Origin: Cacajao melanocephalus
Lineage: Eukaryota; Chordata; Mammalia; Primates; Pitheciidae
Assembly (NCBI GenBank): GCA_963573385.1
Contig: CAUYLG010075569.1
Coordinates: 1 to 64,000 of the forward strand
Direction of reading: 5' to 3'
DNA: 64,000 nt
The first letter of the stretch is position 1; every line of letters starts with the position of its first letter. Below the pieces are notes generated by a model. It was given only the letters and a program-made list of their open reading frames with translations, did no database searches and was not told where the DNA came from. This document shows positions 36,041-46,720 of the stretch, piece after piece. The position numbers were made by a program, and so were the translations under genes.

Positions 36041-36392
36041 TACATAAATATTTTGAAAATGTTTATTTGAATACTTCCAATATTACTACTGAATTTATTG
36101 CTCTGCTGTTTTGAGAAACACCCTGATGCCAGAAGTCTTAGAGACAGATGGGACCACTCGACTCTGGCCACCTTGAATTTTGGTCTAGTGTCCTGGGTTA
36201 GAATCCAGAGCTGTGTTAATTGAGTGAAGCACCAAAGGAGGCTTAAAGGAAAAGTATTAAGTCTTAGCATTTAGCTAGTGATAACCTCTTTTGTGTTATT
36301 TGAAAATGTGTTTATGGTTGTATCTTTTAAGCTTATTGTATTTAGGCTATGGTAACAAAAAGAATCAAATAAACAGAGCTAAATATCTTCTC

Positions 36393-36592
36393 GAGCCACA
36401 TTGGTCAATAAGGTAGCAACTAGTCACATGCGGCTGTTTAAATTGAAATGAATTAAAAGTGATTGAAGTTAGAAATTTAGTTCCTCAGTCACATTAGTCT
36501 CATTTTAATTGTTCCATTGTCACGTGTGGCTAACTGCTGCCAGATTTGACAGAGCAGATGTAGAACATTCCCATCATCACAGACAGAAAATC
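36393..36592. mobile_element. Nonautonomous DNA transposon relic
   Basis: CGAGCCACATTGGTCAATAAGGTAGCAACTAGTCACATGCGGCTG is mirrored further on by CACGTGTGGCTAACTGCTGCCAGATTTGACAGAGC, the inverted-repeat arms of a hAT-like mammalian element containing tagccacatgtggcta words. The family name is uncertain. Confidence 0.65.
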
Positions 36593-36990
36593 TCCAGATG
36601 TGTTTCTTAGCGTCTGGATGTTTTGCACCATAAAATGAAGGCATCAGACTGAGTGATGGCAATTTTCACTCTTCCTTGGGCCATCTGACACAGTGATTGG
36701 ATTGATTTAGGCTAAGTTGACTCCACTAGGCTCTATGTTTTCTTTCTTTCATAATGATTTCACAGATTTGTGACCAATAGGAACTATTATAGTGTGTTTT
36801 AGCCACGTTATGCTATTAGTTAGTTATTCAGATCCTGGGATGTCTCAGTCCATAGACACTAGAAGAATTTAGACAAAGGGTTGACGAATAAATTGTTTGG
36901 GTGAGTTTGGGATATACAAACAGTTTAGCATGAGGAAGATGCTGGGTCTGTGTGGGATAGTGCTTAGCTATGGAGCTACGGAAAGAAAGT
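36593..36990. other. Unassigned sequence
   Basis: No gene or repeat recognised. Confidence 0.45.
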
Positions 36991-36994
36991 CACT

Positions 36995-37120
36995 CAACTA
37001 TAAACTCTTTGAGGTTGGGAGCTACAGCTGATAGATATTTATATTCTCACTACTTAGCATAATATATACTAGGCTTTTCATATATGTTTGTTGTTGCTAT
37101 TAAATTAATTAAGCAACCAA
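36995..37120 (+). repeat. L2 3' end fragment
   Basis: ATAAACTCTTTGAGGTTGGGAGCTACAG...CACTACTTAGCATAATATATACTAGGC...TTTGTTGTTGC matches the L2 terminus in order. Confidence 0.75.
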
Positions 37121-37184
37121 CCTCGTAACATGTCAGCCAACCAAGTGATAAATGACAGATAAACAAGGGCCGGATGCAATGCTA

Positions 37185-37565
37185 TTCTCCAGTAATAAAT
37201 AACCCCCAAATTCCAGGGATTTTCTGCTACAAAAGTTTGCTTTTCATTTAATTGTACTGTCTAAAATACATGAGGGTGGAGATCACGTTCCACATGGCCA
37301 TTCGGGGCCCTGGGCTGATGCATGATCTACCATCTCTTAGCTGTAACATTCTGACAAGTAGCCTGCAAGGTTAACAAGGTAAAGGAGAAATGGAGGCAGT
37401 ATACCAGTTCTCAGCTCTCTCAGCCCAGAAGTGATGGGAGTCACTTCTACTCAATGTTTTTTGGCAACAACTTGTCACAGAACAGCATTCCCTTCAAGGG
37501 AGGCTCAGAAATTGAAGGGAACACACAAAGTACTTGGTTGGCACCGCATCTATCACACCAGATCA
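37185..37565 (-). repeat. Ancient LTR-like relic, antisense
   Basis: Ordered words at the right side (GTGATGGGAGTCACTTCTAC, GCAACAACTTGTCACAGAAC, TCAAGGGAGGCTCAGAAATT, ATCTATCACACCA) resemble an old ERVL/MaLR LTR read antisense. Strongly diverged; the family is not fixed. Confidence 0.45.
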
Positions 37566-37569
37566 CACA

Positions 37570-38175
37570 GAACCAGGACAAGAGGCTTAAGTTTTACCCA
37601 CTAGTGGCCTTCTAGCTATTTTGTTAAATAATAGAATCCACTATTCAAATTCAATATAATATACAAATAAGGCAAAAATAGAGCTTTTCTGGTTGAAATG
37701 GGGGCACAGAGAGAAAGATCCACAACACTGCTCACTCAGCGAATCCTCGCACACCATCTCTGTACCTAACACATTTCTCCAAGGAATCCAGAACTCCACA
37801 AAGCACAGAGCAAGGACCACTGCCATAGACTATTCAGAGCCCCGGGAGGCTGTAAGCAGGAAAGTAATGCAGCCATAGTTTCCCTTTGCAAGGATAACTT
37901 TGGCACAGTTGTGTGAGGATGGCAGGGAGCGGTGGGTTGGACTGTAGGCATGCAGTACATCTGTCAAGAGGAGAGGCTGGAACAGGTTCCTAGGCTGCTG
38001 GCGTTATTCCAGATGAGAGAATGGAGGCCTGAATCATGTCACAATGGGACTCAGTGGTATACCTTCCCAATTTCTTCTGGCTCAAAATTCTGACTGTTTC
38101 TCAGTCTGATCTAGCTTCATCTTTATGTAGGTTGAAGTTTTTTCAAATTTCCTTTTACTACTGACCTAGGTCTAT
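37570..38175. other. Unassigned sequence
   Basis: No gene or repeat recognised; short frames overlap on both strands. Confidence 0.45.
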
Positions 38176-38178
38176 TAT

Positions 38179-38500
38179 AGGAGTCAGGAAAATGTTTCTA
38201 TAAAGGGCCAGGGAGTACATATTCCAGGTCTGCAAACCATTTGGTCTCCATGACAACTACTCAATTCTATTGCAGAGCAAAAGCCTGCTGGATGGACGAT
38301 ATACAAACAAATTGGCATGGCGGTGTTCCAATAAAACTTTATTTATCAACCTGAAATTTGAATTTCGTGTAATTTCCACATCATGAAACATTTTTTAAAA
38401 AATTTGTTTTCAGTCATTTAAAAATATGAAAAACACTCTTAGCTAATCGTTCAGCCTTGGCTAATAGGCCATATAAAGACAGGCTATGGGACAGAATTAA
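38179..38500 (+). mobile_element. hAT-Charlie-type DNA transposon relic
   Basis: TAGGAGTCAGGAAAATGTTTCTATAAAGGGCCAG, CCATTTGGTCTCCATGACAACTACTCAATTCT, GTGTTCCAATAAAACTTTATTTA and TCTTAGCTAATCGTTCAGCC...GGCCATATAAAGACAGGC correspond in order to a common mammalian hAT element (ggtcggcaaactttttctgtaaagggccag ... ccaataaaactttattta ... cttagctcgcgggccatacaaaaacaggc). No transposase frame remains. Confidence 0.8.
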
Positions 38501-39275
38501 CCTGTGGTGAGTATGATGATGACCCCTGGTCTATTATGTCAAGTGATTACATCTATTACTAGGAAAAGGATTTATATTCATAGAGATGGTTTTATTTTCT
38601 TTTTTTTTAAATGGCATACATGATAATGAAATGAAAATAAACATATGAAACTAATGCCTTCCATAGAACACAGAATTCAGAGTTTAAAAAAAATCTCTGG
38701 AAATGATTGCCAGTCAATGATTTAGTCAATGCGAGAGTATTTTAATTTTGTACCACCCCCTGGCACAATTTGGAGCAAAGCCACACAATTAAAATAAACA
38801 AAGCAATATAAAACAAGGCTGGAAGGCCCTTCTGTTCCTGGATTCCTTTTTGCCTCTGTAATAGGAACCCAGAAATATAGATGCTCTTCCTCAGGGCACC
38901 ACTCGCTGAAGAGGCCACCAGTTAATGTGAGAATTACCAGAATCATCGAACTGATAGAGAATTTGGCCTTCTGAAGGCAAAGAAAACAATTCTGTGAAAT
39001 GTTCCTTTCTCAGGAAGTCATCCTATCCCTAAAAGTATCCACTGAAAAAAAACACCAACTAAAGCACCTGACGAAATGATTTGCTCTTAAAACATTTTCT
39101 TTCACATTTTTAAAATAATGCAGGTTTATTTTAAATAATTTGTAAAATGATCTAAAGGTATAACAATGAGAGTAAATGTCACCCCAAATCTCATAACACA
39201 GAGACAACCATGTAAACCAGAGGGCATTTCTTTAACATGATGGGTATCATTCTGAATCTACATATTTTCAGCCTG
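38501..39275. other. Unassigned sequence
   Basis: No gene or named repeat recognised. Confidence 0.45.
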
Positions 39276-39277
39276 TT

Positions 39278-39642
<365 letters not shown>

Positions 39643-39829
39643 TGTTTCATTTTTTGTATTTTGTTGTTTTGTTTTTTTTAAACCCAGCATTATAGTCTCT
39701 AAACATTTTCCTACATCATTAAGGAGACTTTGGAATTTTTTTTTCATTGACCACATAATTTTGAACAGATATATTTTTATTTAATTAACTGATGTAATGG
39801 AAATGACCTTTCATTAAGGATCATGCTTT

Positions 39830-40105
39830 CAGTCAACAAATATTTGCTGCATGGCTCCTTGATGCCAGAGACTGTCTTAAACACCAAGGGCTGACATGAG
39901 CACATTGTCTCTGTTCTCATGGAGCTGACATCATAAGTGTCTTTTATGTGTAAACCCTGTGCTAGATTCCTGTGGTGCTGAGATGAATAAAGCTCAGTCT
40001 CTGCTTCCTGGGAACTCTCAGCTAGTGAGGGAAACAGGCAGTTGAACCTACAACAATTACCTCACATTGTGATATGAAGAATGAGGCCCTGCACGTACAA
40101 AGATG
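39830..40105 (+). repeat. L2 LINE fragment
   Basis: AGTCAACAAATATTTGCTGC, GATGCCAGAGACTGTCTTAAACACC, TGTTCTCATGGAGCTGACATC, and GGGAACTCTCAGCTAGTGAGGGAAACAGGC follow the L2 order. Confidence 0.8.
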
Positions 40106-41180
40106 GGAATGCATCTATGGGGGAGGGGCAGGAGGGAGGGCAGAACCTCTGCAGAACAAACGCTTAGTTTTAACATCATTATTTCGACAGATGTTGGTTC
40201 TAGTCCAAAGTATCTAGACACAGACCATGCTGTGACTAATTAATGTCACTATGCCCAAGAGAGTCTGGCCTACTTAGTCGCTTAAAGAGGACTTAGCATT
40301 GATGACTTACTGAGTTACCAGAGCAACAAAGATACAGATTCTCCCATCAGAAGACACAGGGAAGCAGAGGCATTGTCCAGTGGAAAATGCTTTGGGCCAG
40401 AATCTAACTGCCTTAACCCCTGGTCTCAGTCCAGCCCCTGACCTGTTCCGGGAAGTGTCCAGGAAAATTGTCATAGCTAATCCCCAGAGCACCTTCCTCA
40501 CAGTGAAGATAATGGCATCCACGAGCCTTAAGACATATGCAATGTTTTCTGTGGTTGGTCATGTCAGCAGATCAGGTTCTTCTGCCAGGAAGGTGCTGGC
40601 TCTGCCTAGCACAAAAGAGATTCTAATTGTGTGTTGAATTAATTAGCATAATCTTCAACCAGATCCGTGTCTGTGAATTTCTTTATTATTATTATTGTTG
40701 CTGTTGTCGTACTATATATGTTCTCAGTGCAACCTGAGTTTTCATTAACCCAGTACACTGGTTCCACACTGTGCTGATTGTCAACTCAGAGGACATCCTA
40801 AGCCACATGGCTGTTAACTCGTGTCTCTTTCATCATGTATTTTTCTGGCTAAGTTTGGAACACTTGATCAAACCTAAAAACTGTCGGCTTTGCTATAACA
40901 TTTGTTTTGAAACTCTGCATTTCTTCTGGCATAATCAGTATATTAGGAAACAGTTGGAACACATTGTGAATATATCTTTGCATGTGCATTATTTCATCTG
41001 CTAGAAACTGCATACAGCTGACCTAGGGTTCATAGGAATATGCAAAATACACACACCTCCATACATCTACCAGCTATGGCAGATCACTGCATGTGTTATG
41101 AGCTACACCCATTCACATCTGGTGTTAGAAGTTTCTATCTGATTTCTGATCAACCCCAGTCTCCATTTCACAGGGACTCA
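40106..41180. other. Mostly unassigned; possible antisense MIR
   Basis: 40370-40560 (GGAAAATGCTTTGGGCCAGAATCTAACTGCC ... CTCAGTCCAGCCCCTGACC) may be an antisense MIR. The rest shows no gene or repeat. Confidence 0.4.
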
Positions 41181-41184
41181 CAAG

Positions 41185-41198
41185 CTGCCCCCTGCTGG
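41185..41198 (-). promoter_or_regulatory. CTCF-type core motif
   Basis: The minus strand reads CCAGCAGGGGGCAG, an exact match to the core consensus CCASYAGRKGGCRS for the CTCF zinc-finger protein. It lies outside recognised repeats. Binding would also depend on methylation and chromatin, which the sequence does not show. Confidence 0.5.
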
Positions 41199-41199
41199 C

Positions 41200-41875
41200 A
41201 CCCACTTCCAAAAGCAAACTCCACGTCTTCTGCAAGTAAAATGCCATGTTTATTCTGGTATTTAAGTACATCGTAACCATTTAACACATGTACAACTCCA
41301 CTAGTGTTTTTATTGGATGCCTTTCTTTGTGATTGTGTGTAATTGATCAAGTTTTTAAAATGTTGCAACCCCATTTTTTCCATAAGTCTTGTGGTTTTTC
41401 TGGCATACTTTTGCACAGTGCTGTAATTTATAGGAACACATATGTTGTGTTAGAGCAGACGGTACTGTAGAGGACTTGGTGTTCTCCTCTCACTATTTTA
41501 TCTTGCTGGACTTGCCATTGAGATTGATCATGCTATTTTTATCACGTTTGATCATGCGTTCCAAGCAAGTGTTTTATTCTCATTTTACAGGTGAATTATC
41601 TGAGGTTTAAGGACAGTAAAGTCTAGCTTAACTCTTCAAAAGGGAGTGTACAATAAGAATGAGAATTACCTTGTGTTTCTTGATCCAGGGGAAGCAGCAT
41701 GTTGCTGTATAAAGAGGGTGGTCTTTGGATGGGACACATCTGTATAAGCGTCAGGAAGATGACATTCAGTTCTCAGAATTGCTCTGGAAATTAAGCCACA
41801 AAATGTAAGGAAAATGTCAATCTAATGCCTTGGGCAAGGCAGACATATTTGCTCTTTCCTTTATATAGTAATACC
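41200..41875. other. Mostly unassigned; small MIR-like patch
   Basis: 41565-41630 (GTGTTTTATTCTCATTTTACAGGTGAATTATCTGAGG) is MIR-like. Otherwise nothing is recognised. Confidence 0.45.
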
Positions 41876-41879
41876 ATAT

Positions 41880-42431
41880 TGTATAATTCAGGGTTATCCA
41901 GAGAAACAGAACCAATAGAAGATATATATGTATATGTGTGTGTATGTGTATATACATATGTATACACACACACATTATATATATGTGTGTGTATATATAT
42001 GTATGTATACACACAGACATGTCAGATTTATAATGGGAATGGGTTCACACAATTATGAAGGCCAAGAAGTCCCACCATCTGCCATCTGCAAGCTGGAGAA
42101 CCAAGAAAGCTGGTGATGTAATTTAGCTCAAATAAGAAGGCTGAGAACCAGAAGTGCCAACGTCTGAGGATGAAAGAAGATGCATGTCCCAGCTCACACA
42201 GAGTGAATTTACCCTTCCTCTGCCTTTTTGTTTTATTAAGGTCCTCAACACATTAGGTAGTACCAACCTACATTGGTGAAAGTGTGTCTTCTTCACTTAG
42301 TCTACTGATTGAAATGCTGATCTCTTCGGGAAATACTCTCACAGACACACCCAGCAATAATGCTTTACCTGCCTAGCTATCTGGGCAGCTCTTAGCCCAG
42401 TCCAGTTGATACATTAAAAGTAACCATCACA
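41880..42431 (-). mobile_element. ERVL-type solo LTR, antisense
   Basis: Starts TGTATAATTCAGGGTTATCCAGAGAAACAGAACCAATAGAAG and ends ACATTAAAAGTAACCATCACA, the antisense signature of ERVL LTRs (ccctgactaataca ... tgtgatggttaattttat). Internal landmarks are CTGCCATCTGCAAGCTGGAGAACC and CTCACAGACACACCCAGCAATAATG. A TA/TG repeat is expanded near the start (41922-42015). Short frames through it are not genes. Confidence 0.85.
41922..42015. repeat. (TA/TG)n simple repeat
   Basis: Alternating TATATG, TGTGTG and CACACA words inside the ERVL LTR, partly self-complementary. Confidence 0.9.
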
Positions 42432-42445
42432 CAGGTAAATCTTAT

Positions 42446-42473
42446 TGGGCACTTATTTTAACTTAAGTGCCCA
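42446..42473. repeat. Inverted repeat, 10-bp perfect arms
   Basis: TGGGCACTTA (42446-42455) and TAAGTGCCCA (42464-42473) are exact reverse complements with an 8-nt loop. There is no T-run directly after, so it is not a typical bacterial-type terminator, and its position just upstream of a MIR start suggests a chance or repeat-derived structure. Confidence 0.9.
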
Positions 42474-42474
42474 G

Positions 42475-42705
42475 TAGCTTATTGGGCGCTGAAGGAACCT
42501 TTCCTTAAGCACTTTTGTGTTATTAACTAATTTAACCTTGATAAACAACCCTATTCAGAGGATTTCGTTACTATTTCTTTTTCGCAGGTGAGTGAATGCA
42601 TGCACAGAAAGGTCAGGTGATTTGCTTAAGGTCAGGTAGCTGGTGTGCCAGTTATTAAGTCATGGACTCTCAGCTCTAAACCTACCCTTCTGTCTGCTGC
42701 TTTGT
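42475..42705 (+). repeat. MIR element
   Basis: CTTATTGGGCGCTGAAGGAACC...TTAACTAATTTAACCTTGATAAACAACCC, TTCGCAGGTGAGTGAATGCATGCACAGAAAGGTCAGGTGATTTGCTTAAGGTCAGGTAGC follow MIR closely over nearly full length. Confidence 0.8.
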
Positions 42706-43385
42706 GGAGCTGCGCCCGAGGTTCAGCAAAACACATTGTTGCTTGTCAGCCTGATTTCCATTATGCTCTACAAGGCTGAAGTGACATGCCCCTTACTGTC
42801 TGTTGCTTGCATCACTTTCTGTGCACTTGCTTCTTCCCCCAGTCACCCTTGTTCTCCCTGCCAGAAGCAATTTTTTCCATTTGCAGTAGCTGAATCCACT
42901 TTGTGGTTTTTCCACCACTCGCAGGACAAGCACAATCTTGTGCCTCCAAAACACAACCCCAACTGGCCAGCCATCTTCTCAGAGGTTTCTGTGTTTGCTC
43001 CAGGGAGCCTTCTACTAAGGTTCAAAGATTTAACTCTCTCACGCTCATTTTGTTCCCTCAGTTGCAGGGGCTGATTGTGTGTCCTGCAGCTGCTACCTCT
43101 GTGATACCTTCGAGTTTTCTTCTTACACTTTCAGTTACCTAAGTAACAACTTTATACCTCTTTAACGATGATTCCTATTAAATTCTCTCTGATGATTGTA
43201 ATAACCTGTGTGCTCTGCATCTTGGCTGCACTCTGACCAGTGCATCTGGTAAGAGGCAGAAATAGAACACCATACCAGCAGCTGTGTGCAGGGGTAGACC
43301 ACTGTGATACACTGCCTCTTGGATGTTATTACATAGCTACAGATCCATACACAGCAGCTATTATCTTTGCATGTTTGTTTGATTG
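42706..43385. other. Unassigned sequence
   Basis: The 143-codon frame at 42643-43074 overlaps the MIR end, has no recognisable domain and no initiation or splice context. I do not call it a gene. Confidence 0.45.
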
Positions 43386-43387
43386 AT

Positions 43388-43545
43388 TTTTTTGAGACAG
43401 GGTCTTACGCTATCATCCGGGCTGCAGTGCAGTACAAGATCATGGCTCTCTATAGCCTTGACCTCCCAGAATCAGGTAATCATCTCACCTAGCCTCCCAA
43501 GGAGCTAAGACCACAGGTATGTACCACCATGCCCAGCTAATTGAA
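43388..43545 (-). mobile_element. Alu monomer fragment, antisense
   Basis: TTTTTTGAGACAGGGTCTTACGCTATCATCC, GCAGTGCAGTACAAGATCATGGCTC, TATAGCCTTGACCTCC and ACCACAGGTATGTACCACCATGCCCAGCTAATT form one right-arm Alu/FRAM-like monomer of old (J-like) type. The other arm is absent. Confidence 0.85.
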
Positions 43546-43549
43546 GTAG

Positions 43550-43850
43550 TTATTATCTTTAGTACAAACCTGATTATGACATAGCTGGCCAATGTTATAC
43601 TGTCAGCTCTGATGTTCTAGAATTATAAAAAGTTAAGTGCTTCAGTCAACCTTCCATGGGACCTGACTTCTAGGGACCAGTGGAAACTGACCACTAGTCT
43701 CTTCTTGTGGCACACTTACCACAAAAGGAAAGAGAAAAGAGGCAAGAAGGTCAATAGACAGAAGATGTCCATGTTTGACTCACTGAAAAGTTTTCTCTGG
43801 AATTCTGCACTTCCACATAGAGCAAAAGACAGAGTATTCTCCCTGGGATC
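43550..43850. other. Unassigned sequence
   Basis: Nothing recognised. Confidence 0.5.
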
Positions 43851-43854
43851 TGCT

Positions 43855-44035
43855 AGTCCACAGCCTTCTAGAATGCCTGAGTTGGAAGGGATCCCAGAAA
43901 GCATTCATTTCAAAACTCCCATTTTAAAAATGAGTACACTGAGGCCCAAAGAAAAGGGCTAGTCCCAAACCATGCAGTGAGTTAGTGCTGGTGTCCAGAC
44001 CAGAACAGAGTCCTGATCTTCCCATAGGTAAGCTT
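43855..44035 (+). repeat. MIR or L3/CR1-like fragment
   Basis: GAGTTGGAAGGGATCCCAGAAAGCATTCATTTCAAAACTCCCATTTTAAAAATGAGTACACTGAGGCCC carries the ctggaagggac...cccattttacagatgaggaaactgaggc pattern shared by CR1/L3 and MIR relics. Confidence 0.65.
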
Positions 44036-44039
44036 CTGT

Positions 44040-44625
44040 GCTTTTCCTAGAGATCATAGTCACTTCTCTGGAATCTGCTCTCTGCAGATGAGAATTCCCT
44101 TAGGTGTCCCTCATCCTGTTCCTAGAAACCCGTGGAAATGGGAGTAGGAGAGGTTTTTTCCTCTGGTCTCATTCTTTCTGGCTTCTGTCTCCTCACAGGG
44201 CTGCAAGGTAACGAGGATGAAGTTGAGTGAGATGAGCCTGGAAAATGCAGGGTGAGATCCATCTTTATTTACAATGTTGATATTTTCTTCATCATGGATA
44301 TTTTCACAAAAATTTCATTTTAAAAATATTGCACTAAAATATTATTTATCAGGATCACTGAGTGTTCATATTTTGCTCACAGCGAGTGCCTTTCTGGTCA
44401 CATCCTTGACCTGTCCCATCTTCCCTTCCTCCCCTCTGACTACATCTCCAGTCAGGTCAGTTTTGCCACTTTGTAACCGTTTTCTGATTCATGGTCCACC
44501 TTCTGTAATACCGGAAGCATTCCTACTGATAACACAGATGGTGAGTAACATGAACAACAACCACCCAGGATCGGCTGATAGAGATTCAAGATAAAACGGG
44601 GGAATTCCTGACTTTGATGAAAAGG
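44040..44625. other. Unassigned sequence
   Basis: No gene or repeat recognised. Confidence 0.45.
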
Positions 44626-44633
44626 ATGCTGTG

Positions 44634-44945
44634 GTGAAGTGGAGCAGCATAGGCTTTGAAGTCAGAGGCACTGGGGTTTCAGTCCTGATCACACCACTTA
44701 GCAGCTGTGTGATGAGCAATGACTGATTGTCTGTGATCTGAAAGCAATAGAAACCCAGACATGAGCAGAGCCTGCTTCCTGTTCCTACAGCAGGCATGAT
44801 CCAGATGGAGGATATTGTTTATTTCTCTGGGCCTTGTTTTCTATTACTGAAAGTGAAGATAGCATCATCTCACTGTGAGGATTAAATATGGCTCTTTACA
44901 TGAAATTGCCTAGGATAATATGGGTGCCCAGTTAAAATGTGCCTC
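44634..44945 (-). repeat. MIR element, antisense, with inserted segment
   Basis: GTGGAGCAGCATAGGCTTTGAAGTCAGAGGCACTGGGGTTTCAGTCC...TTAGCAGCTGTGTGATGAGC, then after roughly 80 unrelated bases, TCTCTGGGCCTTGTTTTCTATTACTGAAAGTGAAGATAGCATC and GTGAGGATTAAATATGG. Both halves are antisense MIR in the correct order. Confidence 0.75.
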
Positions 44946-45200
44946 CATACAAGTAAATACAATCTTCACTGGAAAATTCTTGTTGACAGGAGTCATCACA
45001 ACGCATACTCTTTCACTATTTAGATCCATCTTCATATAGCTACTTGAACTAATCTGAAAAGACTCAGAAAAAAATAATTATTGAAAACTTTTCAATGGAT
45101 GCCTCAACATTTAAAAAAATTAAGGAGAAAGACATATTTATTTCAGCTACACTCAAGGCCTTCAGATGTTCAGATAGCAATTTTCATTCTGAAGTGGCCT
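44946..45200. other. Unassigned sequence
   Basis: Nothing recognised. Confidence 0.5.
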
Positions 45201-45204
45201 CTAA

Positions 45205-45709
45205 TAAGTAATGCCTTTTCATAATCTCCTGCTCCTGAGTACAGATGGAAGCTGATTACTTCTAGCCAATAAAATATGACAAACTGAGGACAGCCACTCC
45301 CATGATCATGGTATGCCACATAAGCCTCCATCGTAGCAAACTGAACTGAGAGATTCTCTTCCTGGCCTTGAGGACATGAGCTACTATGTTATGAGAAGGA
45401 CTATGAGAGGGTCAGGTGTCGGGGAACTCTGGGTGACCTCTACTTGTTGACAGCAACCCTGTCTGACAGCCAACAAGAAAGCAAGAACCTCAGTCCTACA
45501 GCCACAAGGAGCTGAATTCTTCCAATTATGTGAACTTGGACAAAAAGACTCTAAGATCTAGAAGAAATGCAACTCAGATAGTGCCTTGATTCCAGCCTTA
45601 GGACATCCTGAGCATAGGCCTAGCTAAGCTTTACTTGACTAAACTTACATTGTTTCAAGACATTAACTTCATGGAAACGTGTTACACGGCAATAGAAAAT
45701 TATTAATAA
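45205..45709 (+). repeat. Old LTR relic
   Basis: CTCCTGCTCCTGAGTACAGATGG, CTTCTAGCCAATAAAATATG, CTACTATGTTATGAGAAGGACTATG, ACAGCAACCCTGTCTGACAGCC and the 3' end GTTACACGGCAATAGAAAATTATTAATA resemble an ancient ERVL/MaLR-like LTR (ctcttgagtgtgg ... gttacagcaatagaaaactaata). The U6-L1 chimera inserted at its 3' edge. Confidence 0.55.
45696..45709 (+). repeat. TSD left of U6-L1 chimera
   Basis: AAAATTATTAATAA, matched by AAAATTATTAACAA at 46707-46720 (13 of 14 identical). Confidence 0.9.
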
Positions 45710-45816
45710 GTGCTTGCTTTGGCAGCACATATACTAAAATTGGAATGACACAGAGATTAGCATGACCCCTGTGCAAGGATGACATGCAAATTCATGAAGC
45801 ACTCCATATGTTTTTT
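45710..45816 (+). pseudogene. U6 snRNA retropseudogene, near full length
   Basis: The sequence begins at the exact 5' end of spliceosomal U6 (GTGCTTGCTTTGGCAGCACA), keeps ATATACTAAAATTGGAA, TTAGCATGACCCCTG, CAAGGATGACATGCAAATTC and ends CACTCCATATG plus a T6 run. Against the U6 snRNA consensus it shows a 3-base loss in the CAGAGAAGATTAG block and several changes that are mostly C-to-T or G-to-A at former CpGs (for example CTCGCTTCGG to CTTGCTTTGG). U6 genes need an external promoter (DSE, PSE and TATA upstream), and the upstream DNA here is an old LTR without such elements, so it should be inactive. It is fused on its 3' side to L1 sequence, and the pair shares one TSD. Confidence 0.95.
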
Positions 45817-46706
45817 GCAATCTACCCACCTGACAAAGGTCTAATGCCCAGAATTTACAATAAACTTAAACAAATTTACAGGAAAAAAACAACCCCATCA
45901 AAAAGTGGGCAAAGGATATCAACAGATACTTCTCAAAAGAAGACATTTACACAGCTAACAAACATATGAAAAAAAGTTCAATATCACTGATCAGAAAAAT
46001 GCAAATCGAAACCACAATGTGATGATATTTCATGCCAGTCAGAATGGTGATTATTGAAAAGTCAGGAAACAATAGATGCTGGCAAGGATGTGGAGAAATA
46101 GGAATGTTTTTCCACTGTTGGTGGGAATATAGATTAGTTCAATCATTATGGAAGATAGTGTGGCAATTCCTTAAGGATCCAGAACCAGAAATACCATTTG
46201 ACCCAGCAATCCTGTTACTGCATGTACGCCCAAAGGATTATAAATCATTCTACTATGAAGACACACGCACACATATGTTTATTGCAGTACTATTTACAAT
46301 GGCAAAGACATGGAACCAAACCAAATGGCCATCAATGATAGACTGGATAAAGAAAATGTGGTACATATACACCATGGAATACCATGCAGCCATAAAAAGG
46401 AATGAGATCATGCCCTTTGCAGGGACATGGATGAAGCTGGAAGCCATCATCCTTAGCAAACTAACACTGGAACAGAAAACCAAACATTGCATGTTCTCAC
46501 TCATAAGTGAGAGTTGAACAATGAGAATACATGGACACAGAGAGGGGAACAGCACATACCAGGGCCTGTTGGAGGATGGGGGGTGAGAACTTAGAGGATT
46601 GGTCAATAGGTACAGCAAACATCCATGGCACAGGTATTCTTTTGTAACGAACCTGCATGTTCTGTACATGTATCCCATTTTTTTAGAAGAAATAAAAAAA
46701 CTTTTT
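45817..46706 (+). mobile_element. L1 3' end fused to U6 (chimeric retroposon)
   Basis: Begins GCAATCTACCCACCTGACAAAGG, within the 3' third of L1 ORF2, and runs through GAAACCACAATGTGATGATA, GGATGTGGAGAAATAGGAA, CACTGTTGGTGGGAATATAG, CATTTGACCCAGCAATCC, CACCATGGAATACCATGCAGCC to the ORF2 end and 3' UTR, ending GAAGAAATAAAAAAAC. A 161-codon frame (46032-46517) is the C-terminal part of the L1 ORF2 protein with substitutions; upstream frame breaks leave it without the reverse transcriptase or endonuclease domains. The element is 5'-truncated, with U6 in place of the missing 5' part and no bases between. The 3' UTR form suggests an older primate L1. Confidence 0.95.
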
Positions 46707-46720
46707 AAAATTATTAACAA
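46707..46720 (+). repeat. TSD right of U6-L1 chimera
   Basis: AAAATTATTAACAA follows the A-rich tail and pairs with 45696-45709. Confidence 0.9.

Noticed and set aside
42446..42473. Intrinsic (rho-independent) terminator
   Set aside because: There is no following T-run and the genome is clearly eukaryotic.
42643..43074. 143-codon plus-strand frame, cysteine- and serine-rich
   Set aside because: It starts inside a MIR relic, shows no known domain and lacks promoter or splice context.
45710..45816. A functional U6 snRNA gene
   Set aside because: It has CpG decay, a 3-base deletion, no upstream DSE, PSE or TATA element, and sits in an L1-mediated insertion.
46032..46517. 161-codon plus-strand frame
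   Set aside because: It is the C-terminal end of L1 ORF2 within the U6-L1 chimera, without the catalytic domains. Annotated as part of the mobile element rather than as a CDS.
46253..46720. 155-codon minus-strand frame
   Set aside because: Antisense shadow of the same L1 fragment.
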